Under the pieces are notes generated by a model that searched no databases, was not told the origin of the DNA, and was given only the letters and a program-made list of their open reading frames with translations. A DNA stretch of 64,000 bases from NCBI RefSeq assembly GCF_007997305.1, contig NZ_VORZ01000001.1, forward strand, positions 1,488,001-1,552,000, written 5' to 3'. Of this stretch, positions 1 through 8,750 are shown one piece after another. Both the position numbers and the translations under genes were made by a program. Numbering within the stretch: position 1 is the first letter of the stretch; each line of letters begins with the position of its first letter. Origin of the DNA: Psychrobacter frigidicola. GTDB lineage: Bacteria > Pseudomonadota > Gammaproteobacteria > Pseudomonadales > Moraxellaceae.

Positions 1-734
1 GTTTAATAGGATCGCATCAGGTTGGCCAGACTTTGGGCGGCATTGGTGAAACCGTTCAATTATCCCCTACTGCTATTACTTTTAAGACCACAACTATCGC
101 AATAAATGAATGTCAATTTGTGACCAATAGCTTAAATGAGCGCCAGCTGCCTGTGCCAAGCTGTGACTATATAGAGCAATTTGCGCAACGCGTCCAAGCG
201 CAGGCTATCCATGGTAGCTTTTATGGTGCTATGCCGAATGATGTATTTAACAGTGCTCAGGTTATTCGACTTGAGCGTGGCCGCGCGCAATTAAAGCTTG
301 CTTGGATGCAGTCGTCAATCGAAGGCATTGCTGATGCAACCCGGCAGCTGATTGGACTTGGCATTGGGCTAACCCCTTCTGGTGATGACTATCTACTAGG
401 TCTGCTGCTAGTGCTAAATCATGCAGTAGAGGCTGATGACGCAAAACTAACTGTTGTAAAACAGTCCATTTCAGATAATTTAGAAACAACCACTAACGTC
501 AGTCAAGCCTGCCTGCGTGCTGGACTTGAACGACGGTATAGCGAACCACTTCGCGATCTACTTATTGCTGTCGCTAATCAGGCAGATTCGTTTGAAGTCG
601 TTTTACAAGCGGTACTCTCGCACGGTGCTACCTCAGGCCAAGATACTTGTACTGGTATGCTTGATGGTTGGATATTATTACAGGATCTTGCTATAGAAAA
701 TGGCTATGTGAATAACGAACTAATACCTGCATAA
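1..734 (+). CDS. DUF2877 / AllH-like protein, 5' end outside the window
   Basis: The reading frame is open from the first bases of the window, so the start lies upstream; a TTG at 33 is only an internal codon. The diagnostic segment is GIGLTPSGDD followed by a hydrophobic stretch, typical of DUF2877. In E. coli the family member AllH (YlbF) belongs to the oxamate carbamoyltransferase complex AllFGH, which acts with a carbamate kinase. A carbamate kinase gene lies 0.5 kb away here, although on the other strand, which supports a role in carbamoyl transfer linked to allantoin/ureide breakdown. The exact substrate is inferred. The stop is followed after 23 bp by the DUF1097 gene, so the two are probably cotranscribed. 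Confidence 0.75.
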   Translation, partial: LIGSHQVGQTLGGIGETVQLSPTAITFKTTTIAINECQFVTNSLNERQLPVPSCDYIEQFAQRVQAQAIHGSFYGAMPNDVFNSAQVIRLERGRAQLKLAWMQSSIEGIADATRQLIGLGIGLTPSGDDYLLGLLLVLNHAVEADDAKLTVVKQSISDNLETTTNVSQACLRAGLERRYSEPLRDLLIAVANQADSFEVVLQAVLSHGATSGQDTCTGMLDGWILLQDLAIENGYVNNELIPA

Positions 735-757
735 GTCGCAAACAAGGAGAATGTCGC

Positions 758-1252
758 ATGGATAACAAACTCATCTATACGCTCGGTACTGCTGCCGTTA
801 CCGGCATACTTTGTGGACTCTGGGGCGGTTATGCCGGTGCGATTGGTTTGGTTGCATGGGCAGGATTTGCGAGTACTACGGCTTATTTTGCAACCGGCAT
901 GCGCTACCTATCAGGATTTTTTATGACTATCATCACTACGATGTTTGGCGTCGCTTTTGCATGGCTGATGCTACAAGGAGCCGCGGTTCTCGGTGGTAGT
1001 AACGCCGCTTATGCACTCGCAGTTGGCATATTTGTCACCTGTATCGTCTTAATGGGCCAGATTAAGTGGACAGGCTACGTCCCTGGTATTTTCGTTGGAA
1101 CCTACTCATTATTTGCAATGCCTGATAACAATGTGCCGCTACTCGTACTGTCATTGTTAGCCGGTGCCATACTTGGCCTAGCGTGCGACTGGTTAGGTAA
1201 AGCACTCTTTGCAAAATACGCACCGACTGTGTCTGAAAAAGCTACGGCGTAA
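758..1252 (+). CDS. DUF1097 family inner-membrane protein
   Basis: This 164-residue protein is almost entirely hydrophobic, with about five predicted membrane segments and a short charged C-terminus. Its Gly/Ala-rich helices and length fit DUF1097 (E. coli YcdZ type), whose function is unknown. A strong ribosome site (AAGGAGAA) precedes the ATG. It follows the AllH-like gene by 23 bp and is probably in the same operon, so it may be a transporter or channel for a carbamoyl or ureide metabolite; that role is inference only. Its last 11 bases overlap the end of the convergent carbamate kinase gene. Confidence 0.7.
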   Translation: MDNKLIYTLGTAAVTGILCGLWGGYAGAIGLVAWAGFASTTAYFATGMRYLSGFFMTIITTMFGVAFAWLMLQGAAVLGGSNAAYALAVGIFVTCIVLMGQIKWTGYVPGIFVGTYSLFAMPDNNVPLLVLSLLAGAILGLACDWLGKALFAKYAPTVSEKATA

Positions 1253-2183
1253 TTATCGTACCAGCTCGGCCTGCCACAATAGCTTCGATATCACTCAGCT
1301 CACCAATGACTGCATTATTACCTGAGTCAGTTACGAAACGCTGAGCGGCCTGAACTTTCGGTAACATACTACCAGCCCCAAATTGTCCTTCGTCGATATA
1401 GCGCGAGATATCATCGCTACTAGCAACCCCTAAGGAGGTCTCTTCAGGGGTACCGAACCCTAGCTTCACAGCGGCCACGGTTGTCAATATAATAAATCGA
1501 TCAGCGCCTATGTGCTTAGCTATCAGTGCTGCTGACAAATCTTTATCAATCACCGCCTCTATGCCTTGATAGCTACCATCAGCTCGCTTAATGACAGGAA
1601 TACCGCCCCCTCCCGCCACAATCAACGTCACGCCAGCATCCGTCAGTGCTTTAATTGCTTTCGTTTCTACTATCTCGAGTGGAGATGGTGAAGCCACGAC
1701 ACGCCGCCAACCACGACCAGAGTCCTCACGGAAAATATAATCTTGTCCATTAGAGGTCTTTACGGCCTCAGCTTCAGAGTCATAAAAAGGTCCAATCGGC
1801 TTCTCTGGAGTCAGAAACTTTGGGTCGTGCTCATCAACCACTGTTTGAGTGACGATTGCAACGGCTTGGTCATTGAGATTGTTTTTATGAAACGCATTAT
1901 TCAATGCTTGTTGCAACCAATAACCGATTGAACCTTGGCTCATCGCACCGCAAGTATCGAGTGGCATCGCTGGCGCAGCTTCAGAGGCGATGCTGTGTTG
2001 TCCAAGTAGGATGTTACCAACCTGTGGGCCATTGCCATGGACTATGACCAGCTGATGCCCCTGATTGATAACTTCCACTAGCTTTTCTGCTGTCTCTTTT
2101 GCCACCGCCTTCTGATCAGCAGCTGACACCTTACCCTTGCTTTGCAAGGCATTACCACCTAGTGCTACGACGATTTTTGCCAT
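1242..2183 (-). CDS. arcC: Carbamate kinase
   Basis: The enzyme transfers phosphate between carbamoyl phosphate and ADP, yielding ATP, NH3 and CO2. The 313-residue length is normal. Amino-acid kinase family signatures are visible: the N-terminal IVVALGGNAL, HGNGPQVG near residue 50, VAGGGGIPV in the middle, and FGAGSMLPKV near the C-terminus. The ATG follows a very strong ribosome site, AGGAGG. No arginine deiminase or ornithine carbamoyltransferase gene is in view, and the DUF2877 gene next door suggests the AllK role in oxamate/allantoin catabolism rather than the arginine deiminase pathway. The gene is convergent with DUF1097 and overlaps its 3' end by 11 bp. An inverted repeat lies just upstream. 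Confidence 0.93.
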   Translation of the reverse strand: MAKIVVALGGNALQSKGKVSAADQKAVAKETAEKLVEVINQGHQLVIVHGNGPQVGNILLGQHSIASEAAPAMPLDTCGAMSQGSIGYWLQQALNNAFHKNNLNDQAVAIVTQTVVDEHDPKFLTPEKPIGPFYDSEAEAVKTSNGQDYIFREDSGRGWRRVVASPSPLEIVETKAIKALTDAGVTLIVAGGGGIPVIKRADGSYQGIEAVIDKDLSAALIAKHIGADRFIILTTVAAVKLGFGTPEETSLGVASSDDISRYIDEGQFGAGSMLPKVQAAQRFVTDSGNNAVIGELSDIEAIVAGRAGTIITP

Positions 2184-2194
2184 TAATTCCTCCT

Positions 2195-2233
2195 ATGTTT
2201 ACCAAGTGACCTTTAGGGGGCCATGGTAAACAT
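2195..2233 (-). promoter_or_regulatory. Inverted repeat in the carbamate kinase leader
   Basis: Arms ATGTTTACCA (2195-2204) and TGGTAAACAT (2224-2233) are perfect 10-bp inverted repeats separated by 19 bp. They lie 12 to 50 bp upstream of the carbamate kinase ATG. They could be a regulator binding site or an mRNA hairpin near the ribosome site. The regulator is not identifiable from the window. Confidence 0.5.
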
Positions 2234-2435
2234 AATAGAACGCCTTTGAAAGCTGTATTTTAAGAACAAAAAAAAACCTTAGTTGATGAACTGGGCGTTT
2301 TTAGATTTGGTAAGTATCATTAGATTTGAGGCGGCGTGTGAGTTGTGGTGCTTTAGCCTCCTATTGTGCTAGGGTTACGTTACAATCGTTGATAATAAGA
2401 CAGCCTAAATGCCAACCTTAAAGGAAAAATAAAGC

Positions 2436-3191
2436 ATGTTCAGCATACTAAAAGACTGGCGCGAACAGCGCGTACTGGATAAGAGTCAATTTACCCACTC
2501 TGACTGGATGCTTGCCGCACAGCAGATTCCGATACTTGATAGGCTTGACGAGTCCGAGCTCACCCGTCTGTTTGAGCTGGCTACCTTGTTCTTAGACGAC
2601 AAGTCGATTACCGGTGCCAAAGACTTTTCAATCACAGATGGGGTAAGACAAGCCATTGCCTTGCAAGCCTGTCTGCCTATTTTGAATCTAAGCCTTGAAT
2701 GGTACGCAGGCTGGAGCTCTATCATTATCTATTCTGGTTCGTACACCAGCGAAAGCATCACCGTAGACGAGTTCGGTATCGTGCATAAGAGCCAGCAACA
2801 TCGTAGCGGTGAAGCGTGGCTACGAGGCCCCCTCATTCTTTCATGGAAAGATGCCAAGCACTCAGGTGAGCGCGATGGTCATAATGTTGTCATTCATGAA
2901 TTTGTCCACAAACTCGACATGCTCAATGGTCGAGCCAATGGCTTTCCACCGATGCAAGCCGATATGGATCCTGTAACGTGGACTGAGACTATGGAACGCG
3001 GATACGCGGATTTTCAGCAAAACCCTAAAGCTGGGCTGGATCGTTATGGTGCGACCAATCCGGCTGAGTTTTTTGCGGTTCTTAGTGAAGTCTTTTTTGA
3101 AACACCAGCAGCTCTGGTTGATGCCTATCCTGAGATTTACGAGATTATGGTCAAATTTTTTCGTCAGAATCCACTTGAATCCAAATCATAA
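2436..3191 (+). CDS. mtfA: MtfA-type zinc metallopeptidase (M90)
   Basis: The 251-residue soluble protein carries HEFVH at residues 154-158, the HExxH zinc motif in the MtfA context HEFVHKLD, and a downstream AEFFAVLSEVFFE segment that supplies the third ligand region. In E. coli MtfA is a cytosolic aminopeptidase-like enzyme that binds the Mlc repressor and so modulates the glucose phosphotransferase system. Whether this organism has Mlc cannot be told here. AAAGGAAAA lies upstream of the ATG. The gene stands alone, between the divergent carbamate kinase and the autotransporter gene. Confidence 0.88.
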   Translation: MFSILKDWREQRVLDKSQFTHSDWMLAAQQIPILDRLDESELTRLFELATLFLDDKSITGAKDFSITDGVRQAIALQACLPILNLSLEWYAGWSSIIIYSGSYTSESITVDEFGIVHKSQQHRSGEAWLRGPLILSWKDAKHSGERDGHNVVIHEFVHKLDMLNGRANGFPPMQADMDPVTWTETMERGYADFQQNPKAGLDRYGATNPAEFFAVLSEVFFETPAALVDAYPEIYEIMVKFFRQNPLESKS

Positions 3192-3522
3192 GCGGGCTAC
3201 GGTCTAACAGCTATAGGGCATCAAGGCTTCGTCGAGACTTACATACCTAATTTTCAATGTGATACTTTTAATATGTAGCCAATTAGTAGATAGCCAATGC
3301 CACTCCCTTTATCTTTAATTATTCTATAATTTTTGTGACATAAATCGCTAGCTAAAAATATTTTATCTAACTCAGCATTTGACGTTTGCAAACTTTCAGA
3401 GAAATCCTAATAACAGATAAACCACCGGACATGAGCTTTTGTCGTCAAACTGATTGCTAGCTTTTTCAGAAGCAGTTACACTCACTTAATGAACCCGTCA
3501 CATTCACGACAAGGAAGTCGAT
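3192..3522. other. Intergenic region upstream of the autotransporter gene
   Basis: The 331 bp are AT-rich in the second half and contain no coding-like frame. The ribosome site AAGGAAG precedes the autotransporter ATG. No recognisable regulator site or terminator was found. Confidence 0.5.
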
Positions 3523-5409
3523 ATGCATCCTAATGCCTCTGAGCGCCCTATTCTTCGCACCACACTTAAAACCCTTACTAAAAGTATGCTCGCACTCTCT
3601 CTGTCTGTTACAGGCGTTGCTTATGCTAACCTCTATAACAGTGTTACGTTTTTTGGTGATAGCTTAACGGATGGTGGCTATCTTAGCCCAGTGACTCAAG
3701 GCGGTTTGGGGCTTAACGAATCGGGTCAATTCACTACTAACCCTGACAATACGTGGGCGACCTCATTCGCTGAACAACTGGGTACAACGTCTGTCGCTAA
3801 TAAATATAAAGGCAGTCAAACCGGTAATAACTATGCCATTGGTGGTGCAAGAGCTGGCGTAGACGTTACTAATAACTTATTTGGATTTGGTATTCCCGTT
3901 GCTTCTGCAAACAGTCAAGTTAATGGTTATCTGTCTAACAATCGAGTAGACCCTAATGGGCTATATGTCGTATGGGCAGGCGCGAACGATTTACTCGCTG
4001 CCGCAGAAGATTCTGATAATGCTCAAGCTACGATACTATCAGCGGTAGGCAGTCAAATCTCAACTATAAAAGCACTAAAGGATAATGGCGCTAACTATAT
4101 TTTAGTCCCTAATATTCCCGATATTGGCCTCACTCCTAGTGCTATCGCTCGAGGGCCATTGGCGCAAACCCAAGGTACCTTTATTAGCAACCAATACAAC
4201 CAAGCAATGCTGAGTGGCGCGGCGGCCACTGGGGCAAATATCATACCGTTAGATACGTTTAGCTTATTACAGCAAGTTAATAAAAATCCGGCTATTTACG
4301 GCTTTACCAATGTTACTCAAGCCGCTTGTACGACAACAAGTTCATTGCTTTGCGGAACCAATGATTTAGTAACCCCAAACGCCAACAATAGCTACTTTTT
4401 TGCTGATAGCATACATCCCACGGGGCGTGCGCATCAAATGATTGCTGATTATGCAACGGCAGTCGTAACTGCACCCAGTCAAATAGGCGTATTGCCACAT
4501 ATTGCAACTGTAGCAGGGCTAGCGACCAACGAGCGTTTGCAGTCACACGTCAATCAAATTCAAAACAGTGCACAACAGCCTACGCGTAACTTATGGGCAA
4601 CAGGTGAGGTTGGAAACCAAGATATCGCAGGGTTTGAGAGTGATGGCAATGCTCAAGTATTGCTCGGGGTAGACTTTGCTCATGGCAACTCAACAAACGC
4701 GGTGACAGGTTTATACGGTAATATTACCCAAAAAGAATTCGATAATTCAAACACTGCCACCGGTCTGAGCAACATTGAGTTGAGCGAAGTCGGTTTTGGT
4801 GTCTATCATACCAATACTGTAGAGCAGCTTGGCGGTATACGCATCAATGGCGCTATTGGCTTCGGTACGATGGATGTCGATGTCACCCGCGCTGTTACCC
4901 TCAGCGACTATAGACAAGAGTTCAAATCAAGTGCCGACGGCAAGCGTTATTATGCAAGCTTACAAGCAGGCTATCCAATGCAGATAAGCAACATTGATAT
5001 CACACCATATCTTGGGGCAACCGTCAGTCGAGTAAAATTAGATGCCCTCAAAGAACAAGAGATGTCTGGCATCGCCATGCAGTTCGATGAGCAAGAATAC
5101 ACAACCACCTATGGCAAGCTTGGCGTAAAAGCCAACCATAACTTGGCTGAAAATCTTAATTTATTTGGTGATATCCACTACCAAAAACAGCTTAGTGACG
5201 ACCGTGATGCTGTTTCAGCGCGCTTAAACACGATACAGAACATTAGCTTTAACACGCCGATGGCAACCACTGATGATGATAACTTTGCAATGACCCTTGG
5301 GTTATCTCGCAAGTTTGGTCAGCTTAACGCCAATGCTGGGGTCACCCATTCGCAAGGTGATGATGATAAATCGACCAGCGTGTTTGTCGGACTTAGTGGG
5401 GCGTTTTAA
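3523..5409 (+). CDS. estA: EstA-like autotransporter GDSL esterase/lipase
   Basis: A long N-terminus and signal peptide ending near AYA (residues 33-35) leads into a GDSL/SGNH passenger: FFGDSLTDGG with nucleophile Ser47, GANDLL as block III, and DSIHPTG with Asp295 and His298 completing the triad. Residues from about 350 form a C-terminal autotransporter beta-barrel ending in SVFVGLSGAF with the usual terminal aromatic residue. Family members such as Pseudomonas EstA stay anchored in the outer membrane and display the esterase on the cell surface, affecting rhamnolipid production and motility. At 628 residues the length matches the family. The gene is monocistronic and ends at a strong terminator. 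Confidence 0.93.
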   Translation: MHPNASERPILRTTLKTLTKSMLALSLSVTGVAYANLYNSVTFFGDSLTDGGYLSPVTQGGLGLNESGQFTTNPDNTWATSFAEQLGTTSVANKYKGSQTGNNYAIGGARAGVDVTNNLFGFGIPVASANSQVNGYLSNNRVDPNGLYVVWAGANDLLAAAEDSDNAQATILSAVGSQISTIKALKDNGANYILVPNIPDIGLTPSAIARGPLAQTQGTFISNQYNQAMLSGAAATGANIIPLDTFSLLQQVNKNPAIYGFTNVTQAACTTTSSLLCGTNDLVTPNANNSYFFADSIHPTGRAHQMIADYATAVVTAPSQIGVLPHIATVAGLATNERLQSHVNQIQNSAQQPTRNLWATGEVGNQDIAGFESDGNAQVLLGVDFAHGNSTNAVTGLYGNITQKEFDNSNTATGLSNIELSEVGFGVYHTNTVEQLGGIRINGAIGFGTMDVDVTRAVTLSDYRQEFKSSADGKRYYASLQAGYPMQISNIDITPYLGATVSRVKLDALKEQEMSGIAMQFDEQEYTTTYGKLGVKANHNLAENLNLFGDIHYQKQLSDDRDAVSARLNTIQNISFNTPMATTDDDNFAMTLGLSRKFGQLNANAGVTHSQGDDDKSTSVFVGLSGAF

Positions 5410-5445
5410 GTAACCTTTAATAAAATATTAGATTTTATAGGTCGC

Positions 5446-5488
5446 AAAAAAACCGCTAAATAATGAGAATTACTTTGCGGTTTTTTTA
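5446..5488. terminator. Rho-independent terminator after the autotransporter gene
   Basis: A-rich flank, AACCGC stem with an adjacent AAA/TTT extension, and a run of seven T. The A-run on one side and the T-run on the other make it potentially bidirectional, also serving the convergent DUF1810 gene. Confidence 0.75.
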
Positions 5489-5558
5489 ATTCACTTTTGC
5501 CTTACTTTAGGACTTTAGACAGCTTTTTTCATTAGTCTGTACTGCTTATACCATTTCC

Positions 5559-5990
5559 TTATTGCTCCAAAATATCTATAGTTCTTACATCATACTTACC
5601 ACCAAAGAACTGCTGTAAAAGTGGCTCAAAAACTGAATCCTTATTAGCTGCTAAAGCAAATAAGGTTAACGATGAGTGTAGCTTTAAATGGTCTGGTGTG
5701 CCAAAAATCTCTAACGCGCTTTTATCAGAGTGCAGTAGCAGTAACTCCGCACATTCCTGTAAGCGCACACCCAGCACCTCATGCAGCAAATATGCTTGTG
5801 CTTGCGTTAGGTTCTCAAGCGCAAAACACTGAGCCATGGCACTGTATCCTAATCCTTTAATCTGCGGAAAAATAAACCACATCCAGTGCGTCCGTTTTTT
5901 ACCTTGGGTTAACTCGTTAATAACCCGCGGATAAATAGGGTTTTGGGCATGGATAAAATCGTTGAAAAAAGCGTCATTCATAATACTCAT
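5559..5990 (-). CDS. DUF1810 family protein
   Basis: The 143-residue protein shows the family core: HAQNPIYPRVINEL, then KRTHWMWFIFPQIKGLG, then the EVLGVRLQECAELLL helix. DUF1810 proteins are small cytosolic proteins of unknown biochemical function; some Gram-positive members are called calpastatin-like without functional support. An alternative start three codons downstream, at 5981, has the better placed AGGA. It is convergent with the autotransporter gene and probably monocistronic. Confidence 0.85.
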   Translation of the reverse strand: MSIMNDAFFNDFIHAQNPIYPRVINELTQGKKRTHWMWFIFPQIKGLGYSAMAQCFALENLTQAQAYLLHEVLGVRLQECAELLLLHSDKSALEIFGTPDHLKLHSSLTLFALAANKDSVFEPLLQQFFGGKYDVRTIDILEQ

Positions 5991-6181
5991 CCTATATCTG
6001 CTTTTGAAACGTCAAATATTTTATATCTCTATGCTTAATGAATAATAGCAGGAGCGTAAATTAATGGCAGATGTCATTGGTTTAAAATTCGACTATAGTA
6101 GATGCTTATATAAGCTGTTTAAACCAATTGTTTAAACAAGCTAGCTCATTGACATTATGAATCAAAATAAAGGAACAACTA

Positions 6182-6886
6182 ATGAAAAAATTAGGATTAT
6201 GTGTTGCGGTAGGGCTGAGCGTAAGCGCTTGTGCGACTGGTATGAATGGTGGAACGTCGGGTGGTGTGAACCAAGATACAATGGTCACTCACTATCCAAT
6301 CGAGGCCGCCATGCTCAATATCTATGCCAAAGAGCGTAGCCAAAAATTAGTTGCAGTCGTTGACAATCAAAATGTATCAGCAGACATTAAAGTCACGCCC
6401 AAGGGCAGTATGGTGTTCAATAATAAACAGGTACAAGGTGCTGAAGTAAACACTATCAACAAGGTGAACAATCAAGTTGTTAGTCAGTCAGTCAGCATTA
6501 ATTACTTTACTCTTTCGCCCTTAGTTTTCCATGGTTTTACCAGCAATTCAGGTGAGTATTCGCTATCAACGCAGACAACCACTATCCCTAAGATGGCTAA
6601 GGTCGGTGATTCAAGTCCATTGATCACTGAAACCGTCTATAGCGACAGCAGCCAACGTAAAAAGATAGGTATGTATAACCAATCTTGGTCTCTAGCGCAG
6701 GACAGTAGTAACACGGCATGGTTTTGTATCAATAGCTCAGAGAATACCTTGATGGCTTTTGATGCTAATGGAACCGCAGCAGAATGCTATAAAATCAACG
6801 CTAAAGGCGATATCTTAGACAGCAAGTTAACTATTAAAAAGCTTAGTGACAATGGGACTGATACCATAAACTTTACCAGTAGATAA
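6182..6886 (+). CDS. Putative lipoprotein, unknown family
   Basis: The N-terminus has a basic start, a short hydrophobic core and the lipobox VSAC, predicting lipidation at Cys17. The remaining 217 residues are hydrophilic and mostly beta-like, rich in Ser, Thr and Asn, with two further cysteines (in WFCINSS and AAECYKI) that could form a disulfide. No family is recognised. AAAGGAAC precedes the ATG. The gene stands alone and is followed by a strong hairpin at 6936-6968. Confidence 0.75.
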   Translation: MKKLGLCVAVGLSVSACATGMNGGTSGGVNQDTMVTHYPIEAAMLNIYAKERSQKLVAVVDNQNVSADIKVTPKGSMVFNNKQVQGAEVNTINKVNNQVVSQSVSINYFTLSPLVFHGFTSNSGEYSLSTQTTTIPKMAKVGDSSPLITETVYSDSSQRKKIGMYNQSWSLAQDSSNTAWFCINSSENTLMAFDANGTAAECYKINAKGDILDSKLTIKKLSDNGTDTINFTSR

Positions 6887-6935
6887 TTATCGCTTTAACG
6901 AATTATTAGCAGATAAACCCACTAAAGTAGAGTTG

Positions 6936-6968
6936 TCGTCTTTGTTACATCTCATGTGATAAAGACGA
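6936..6968. repeat. 15-bp hairpin without U-tract
   Basis: TCGTCTTT, G, TTACAT pairs with ATGTGA, T, AAAGACGA around a 3-nt CTC loop. The stem is continuous over 15 positions with G-T wobbles. It is not followed by a T-run on either strand, so it is more likely an mRNA-stabilising structure or a protein-binding palindrome than a classical terminator. Confidence 0.6.
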
Positions 6969-7125
6969 TGCTAAATGCATCTAACACTATTTCCAGTATA
7001 CGTCCCTTCGTTATGCTCAAAATAGAGAGGTTAGTTCAAAAACCTTAATCAATTGAACCGCTGCCTTTTCTTATCTATTCACCATTTATAACGTTATCAT
7101 CCCATCATAAAAATAAGCTAAAAAT

Positions 7126-7773
7126 ATGGATTACCAAACCTTACGTCATAACTGCCCCACATGGCAGGACTATATTAATCATGATTTTGTCAATCAATTG
7201 GCCGCAGGAACCCTCTCAACAGACAGCTTCCGGCATTATTTAAAACAAGACTACTTATATTTAATCCACTACACCCGCGTCATGGCTTTAAGTGTTTATA
7301 AAAGTGACAGTTTGGCGCAAATGCGGGTCGGCCAAGCCGGTATTAACGCCATGCTAGATCTCGAAATCGGGATGTATGTGGACTTTTGCAAACAGTGGGG
7401 AATTCCACTTGAAGAGGTAGAAAACACCCCCGAATCTAGCGCCACCATTGCCTATACTCGCTATCTATTAGACGCTGCTATGTCAGGGTCACTTGCTGAT
7501 CTGTATGCCGCTATTGCCCCTTGCTTGATGGGTTATGGCGAAATCGGCAAACGCCTTAAAGCTGAAGGCTATCAGGATGACAACCCCTACCAATCATGGA
7601 TCGACGTCTTTGCAAGTGACGAGTTTCAAGACGTGACTGCCCAAAACGAGGCACATATTAATACGCTACTGACTGGAGCAACTGCCAGTCAAGAAAAGAA
7701 GTTCCAACAGCTATTTGACACTGCAGCTCGTATGGAGGTTAATTTTTGGCAGATGGCATTAGATTTGTCGTAA
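7126..7773 (+). CDS. tenA: TenA/thiaminase II family protein
   Basis: This 215-residue all-helical protein matches the TenA family: FRHYLKQDYLYL near residues 35-45 with the conserved Asp42, and IAPCLMGYGEIG with the nucleophile-equivalent Cys133. TenA hydrolyses aminopyrimidine breakdown products of thiamine so that the pyrimidine can be salvaged to HMP. No other thiamine gene and no TPP riboswitch signature was found nearby, so the gene stands outside the usual thi operon. The ribosome site is weak. A methyltransferase gene follows after about 100 bp. Confidence 0.88.
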   Translation: MDYQTLRHNCPTWQDYINHDFVNQLAAGTLSTDSFRHYLKQDYLYLIHYTRVMALSVYKSDSLAQMRVGQAGINAMLDLEIGMYVDFCKQWGIPLEEVENTPESSATIAYTRYLLDAAMSGSLADLYAAIAPCLMGYGEIGKRLKAEGYQDDNPYQSWIDVFASDEFQDVTAQNEAHINTLLTGATASQEKKFQQLFDTAARMEVNFWQMALDLS

Positions 7774-7881
7774 ATACAACCCGTCCCAAATACAATCCGT
7801 TCTAAATAATGCACCTATTAAAAATAATATAAACCATCATAATTCTAAGCACACTCATAAACACAATCAAGGAGCAACATC

Positions 7882-8580
7882 ATGGCCACATTCGATGAAC
7901 ATGCCAACGCATACGACAGCTGGTTTTTGGACAATCAAAACTTATTAACCAGTGAGCTCAAGCTGGTCGCCCACTTTTTGGATAAAGACAGCAAGATTTT
8001 ATCTATCGGTTGTGGCAGCGGGTTATTTGAGATGCTACTGGCACAAGACTACGACATTCATATTAAACACGGTGTCGAGCCTTCAAAAGACATGGCTGAA
8101 ATCGCTGAAAAACGCGGCTTACAAGTCAACATCAGCCCTGCTGAATCTTGTGAGATTGGGCCTAATAAATTTGACATCATTCTGTTTAATGGCAGTGTCA
8201 GCTACATCAGTGATTTAGACCTATGTATTAAAAAGTCTTTTGATGCCTTAAAAATAGGCGGTAAACTGATCCTTATTGATGTGCCAAAAGAGAGCGGTTT
8301 TGCCAGCTTATACAATTTGGCCAGCTCCTTAGGAACATGGGAACATCAGCTGCTAGCGCATATCTCACCTACCGACCCTTACCCTATTGAGCTGGTGAAA
8401 TCGGCAAACTGGCGTACTTCTGATGAAAAAATCGCGCTGATGCAGGCCAATGGCTTTGTAGACTTTGAGTATGCTCAAACCTTGCTAACGCACCCCATGT
8501 TCGCCAACGATAAGGTACAAGAAGTTATCGAAGGTTATGATCGCGGTGACTATGTGGCAGTTTGTGGCTTTAAGAAGTAA
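7882..8580 (+). CDS. Class I SAM-dependent methyltransferase
   Basis: The 232-residue protein has the Rossmann-type motif I ILSIGCGSGLFE around residue 40, the acidic end of strand 2 in HGVEPSKDMAE, and a motif IV-like FDIILFNGSVSYI. This is a Methyltransf_11/25-type small-molecule or unspecified methyltransferase; the substrate is not predictable. AAGGAGCAAC lies upstream of the ATG. It may be cotranscribed with tenA, but the 108-bp gap leaves this open. Confidence 0.82.
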   Translation: MATFDEHANAYDSWFLDNQNLLTSELKLVAHFLDKDSKILSIGCGSGLFEMLLAQDYDIHIKHGVEPSKDMAEIAEKRGLQVNISPAESCEIGPNKFDIILFNGSVSYISDLDLCIKKSFDALKIGGKLILIDVPKESGFASLYNLASSLGTWEHQLLAHISPTDPYPIELVKSANWRTSDEKIALMQANGFVDFEYAQTLLTHPMFANDKVQEVIEGYDRGDYVAVCGFKK

Positions 8581-8750
8581 TTCACTTATGAAGATTTTAA
8601 AACCAGCCTGCTGAATCCAGTATGAGATGAAGAATAAGATTTTATAATAAAATGCAGCATAATTGGTTACGATTATTCAAAACCAATCTTAGCAGATAGT
8701 TAAAAAGAGGCGTATAAGTGTGGTAGTTACTCCTTGTCTGGACTTAGGCT

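Noticed and set aside
3192..3522. Possible small gene between mtfA and the autotransporter
   Set aside because: No frame of useful length with a ribosome site was found.
6887..7125. A TPP riboswitch before tenA
   Set aside because: The conserved CUGAGA and ACCUGA-type segments of the thi box were not found.
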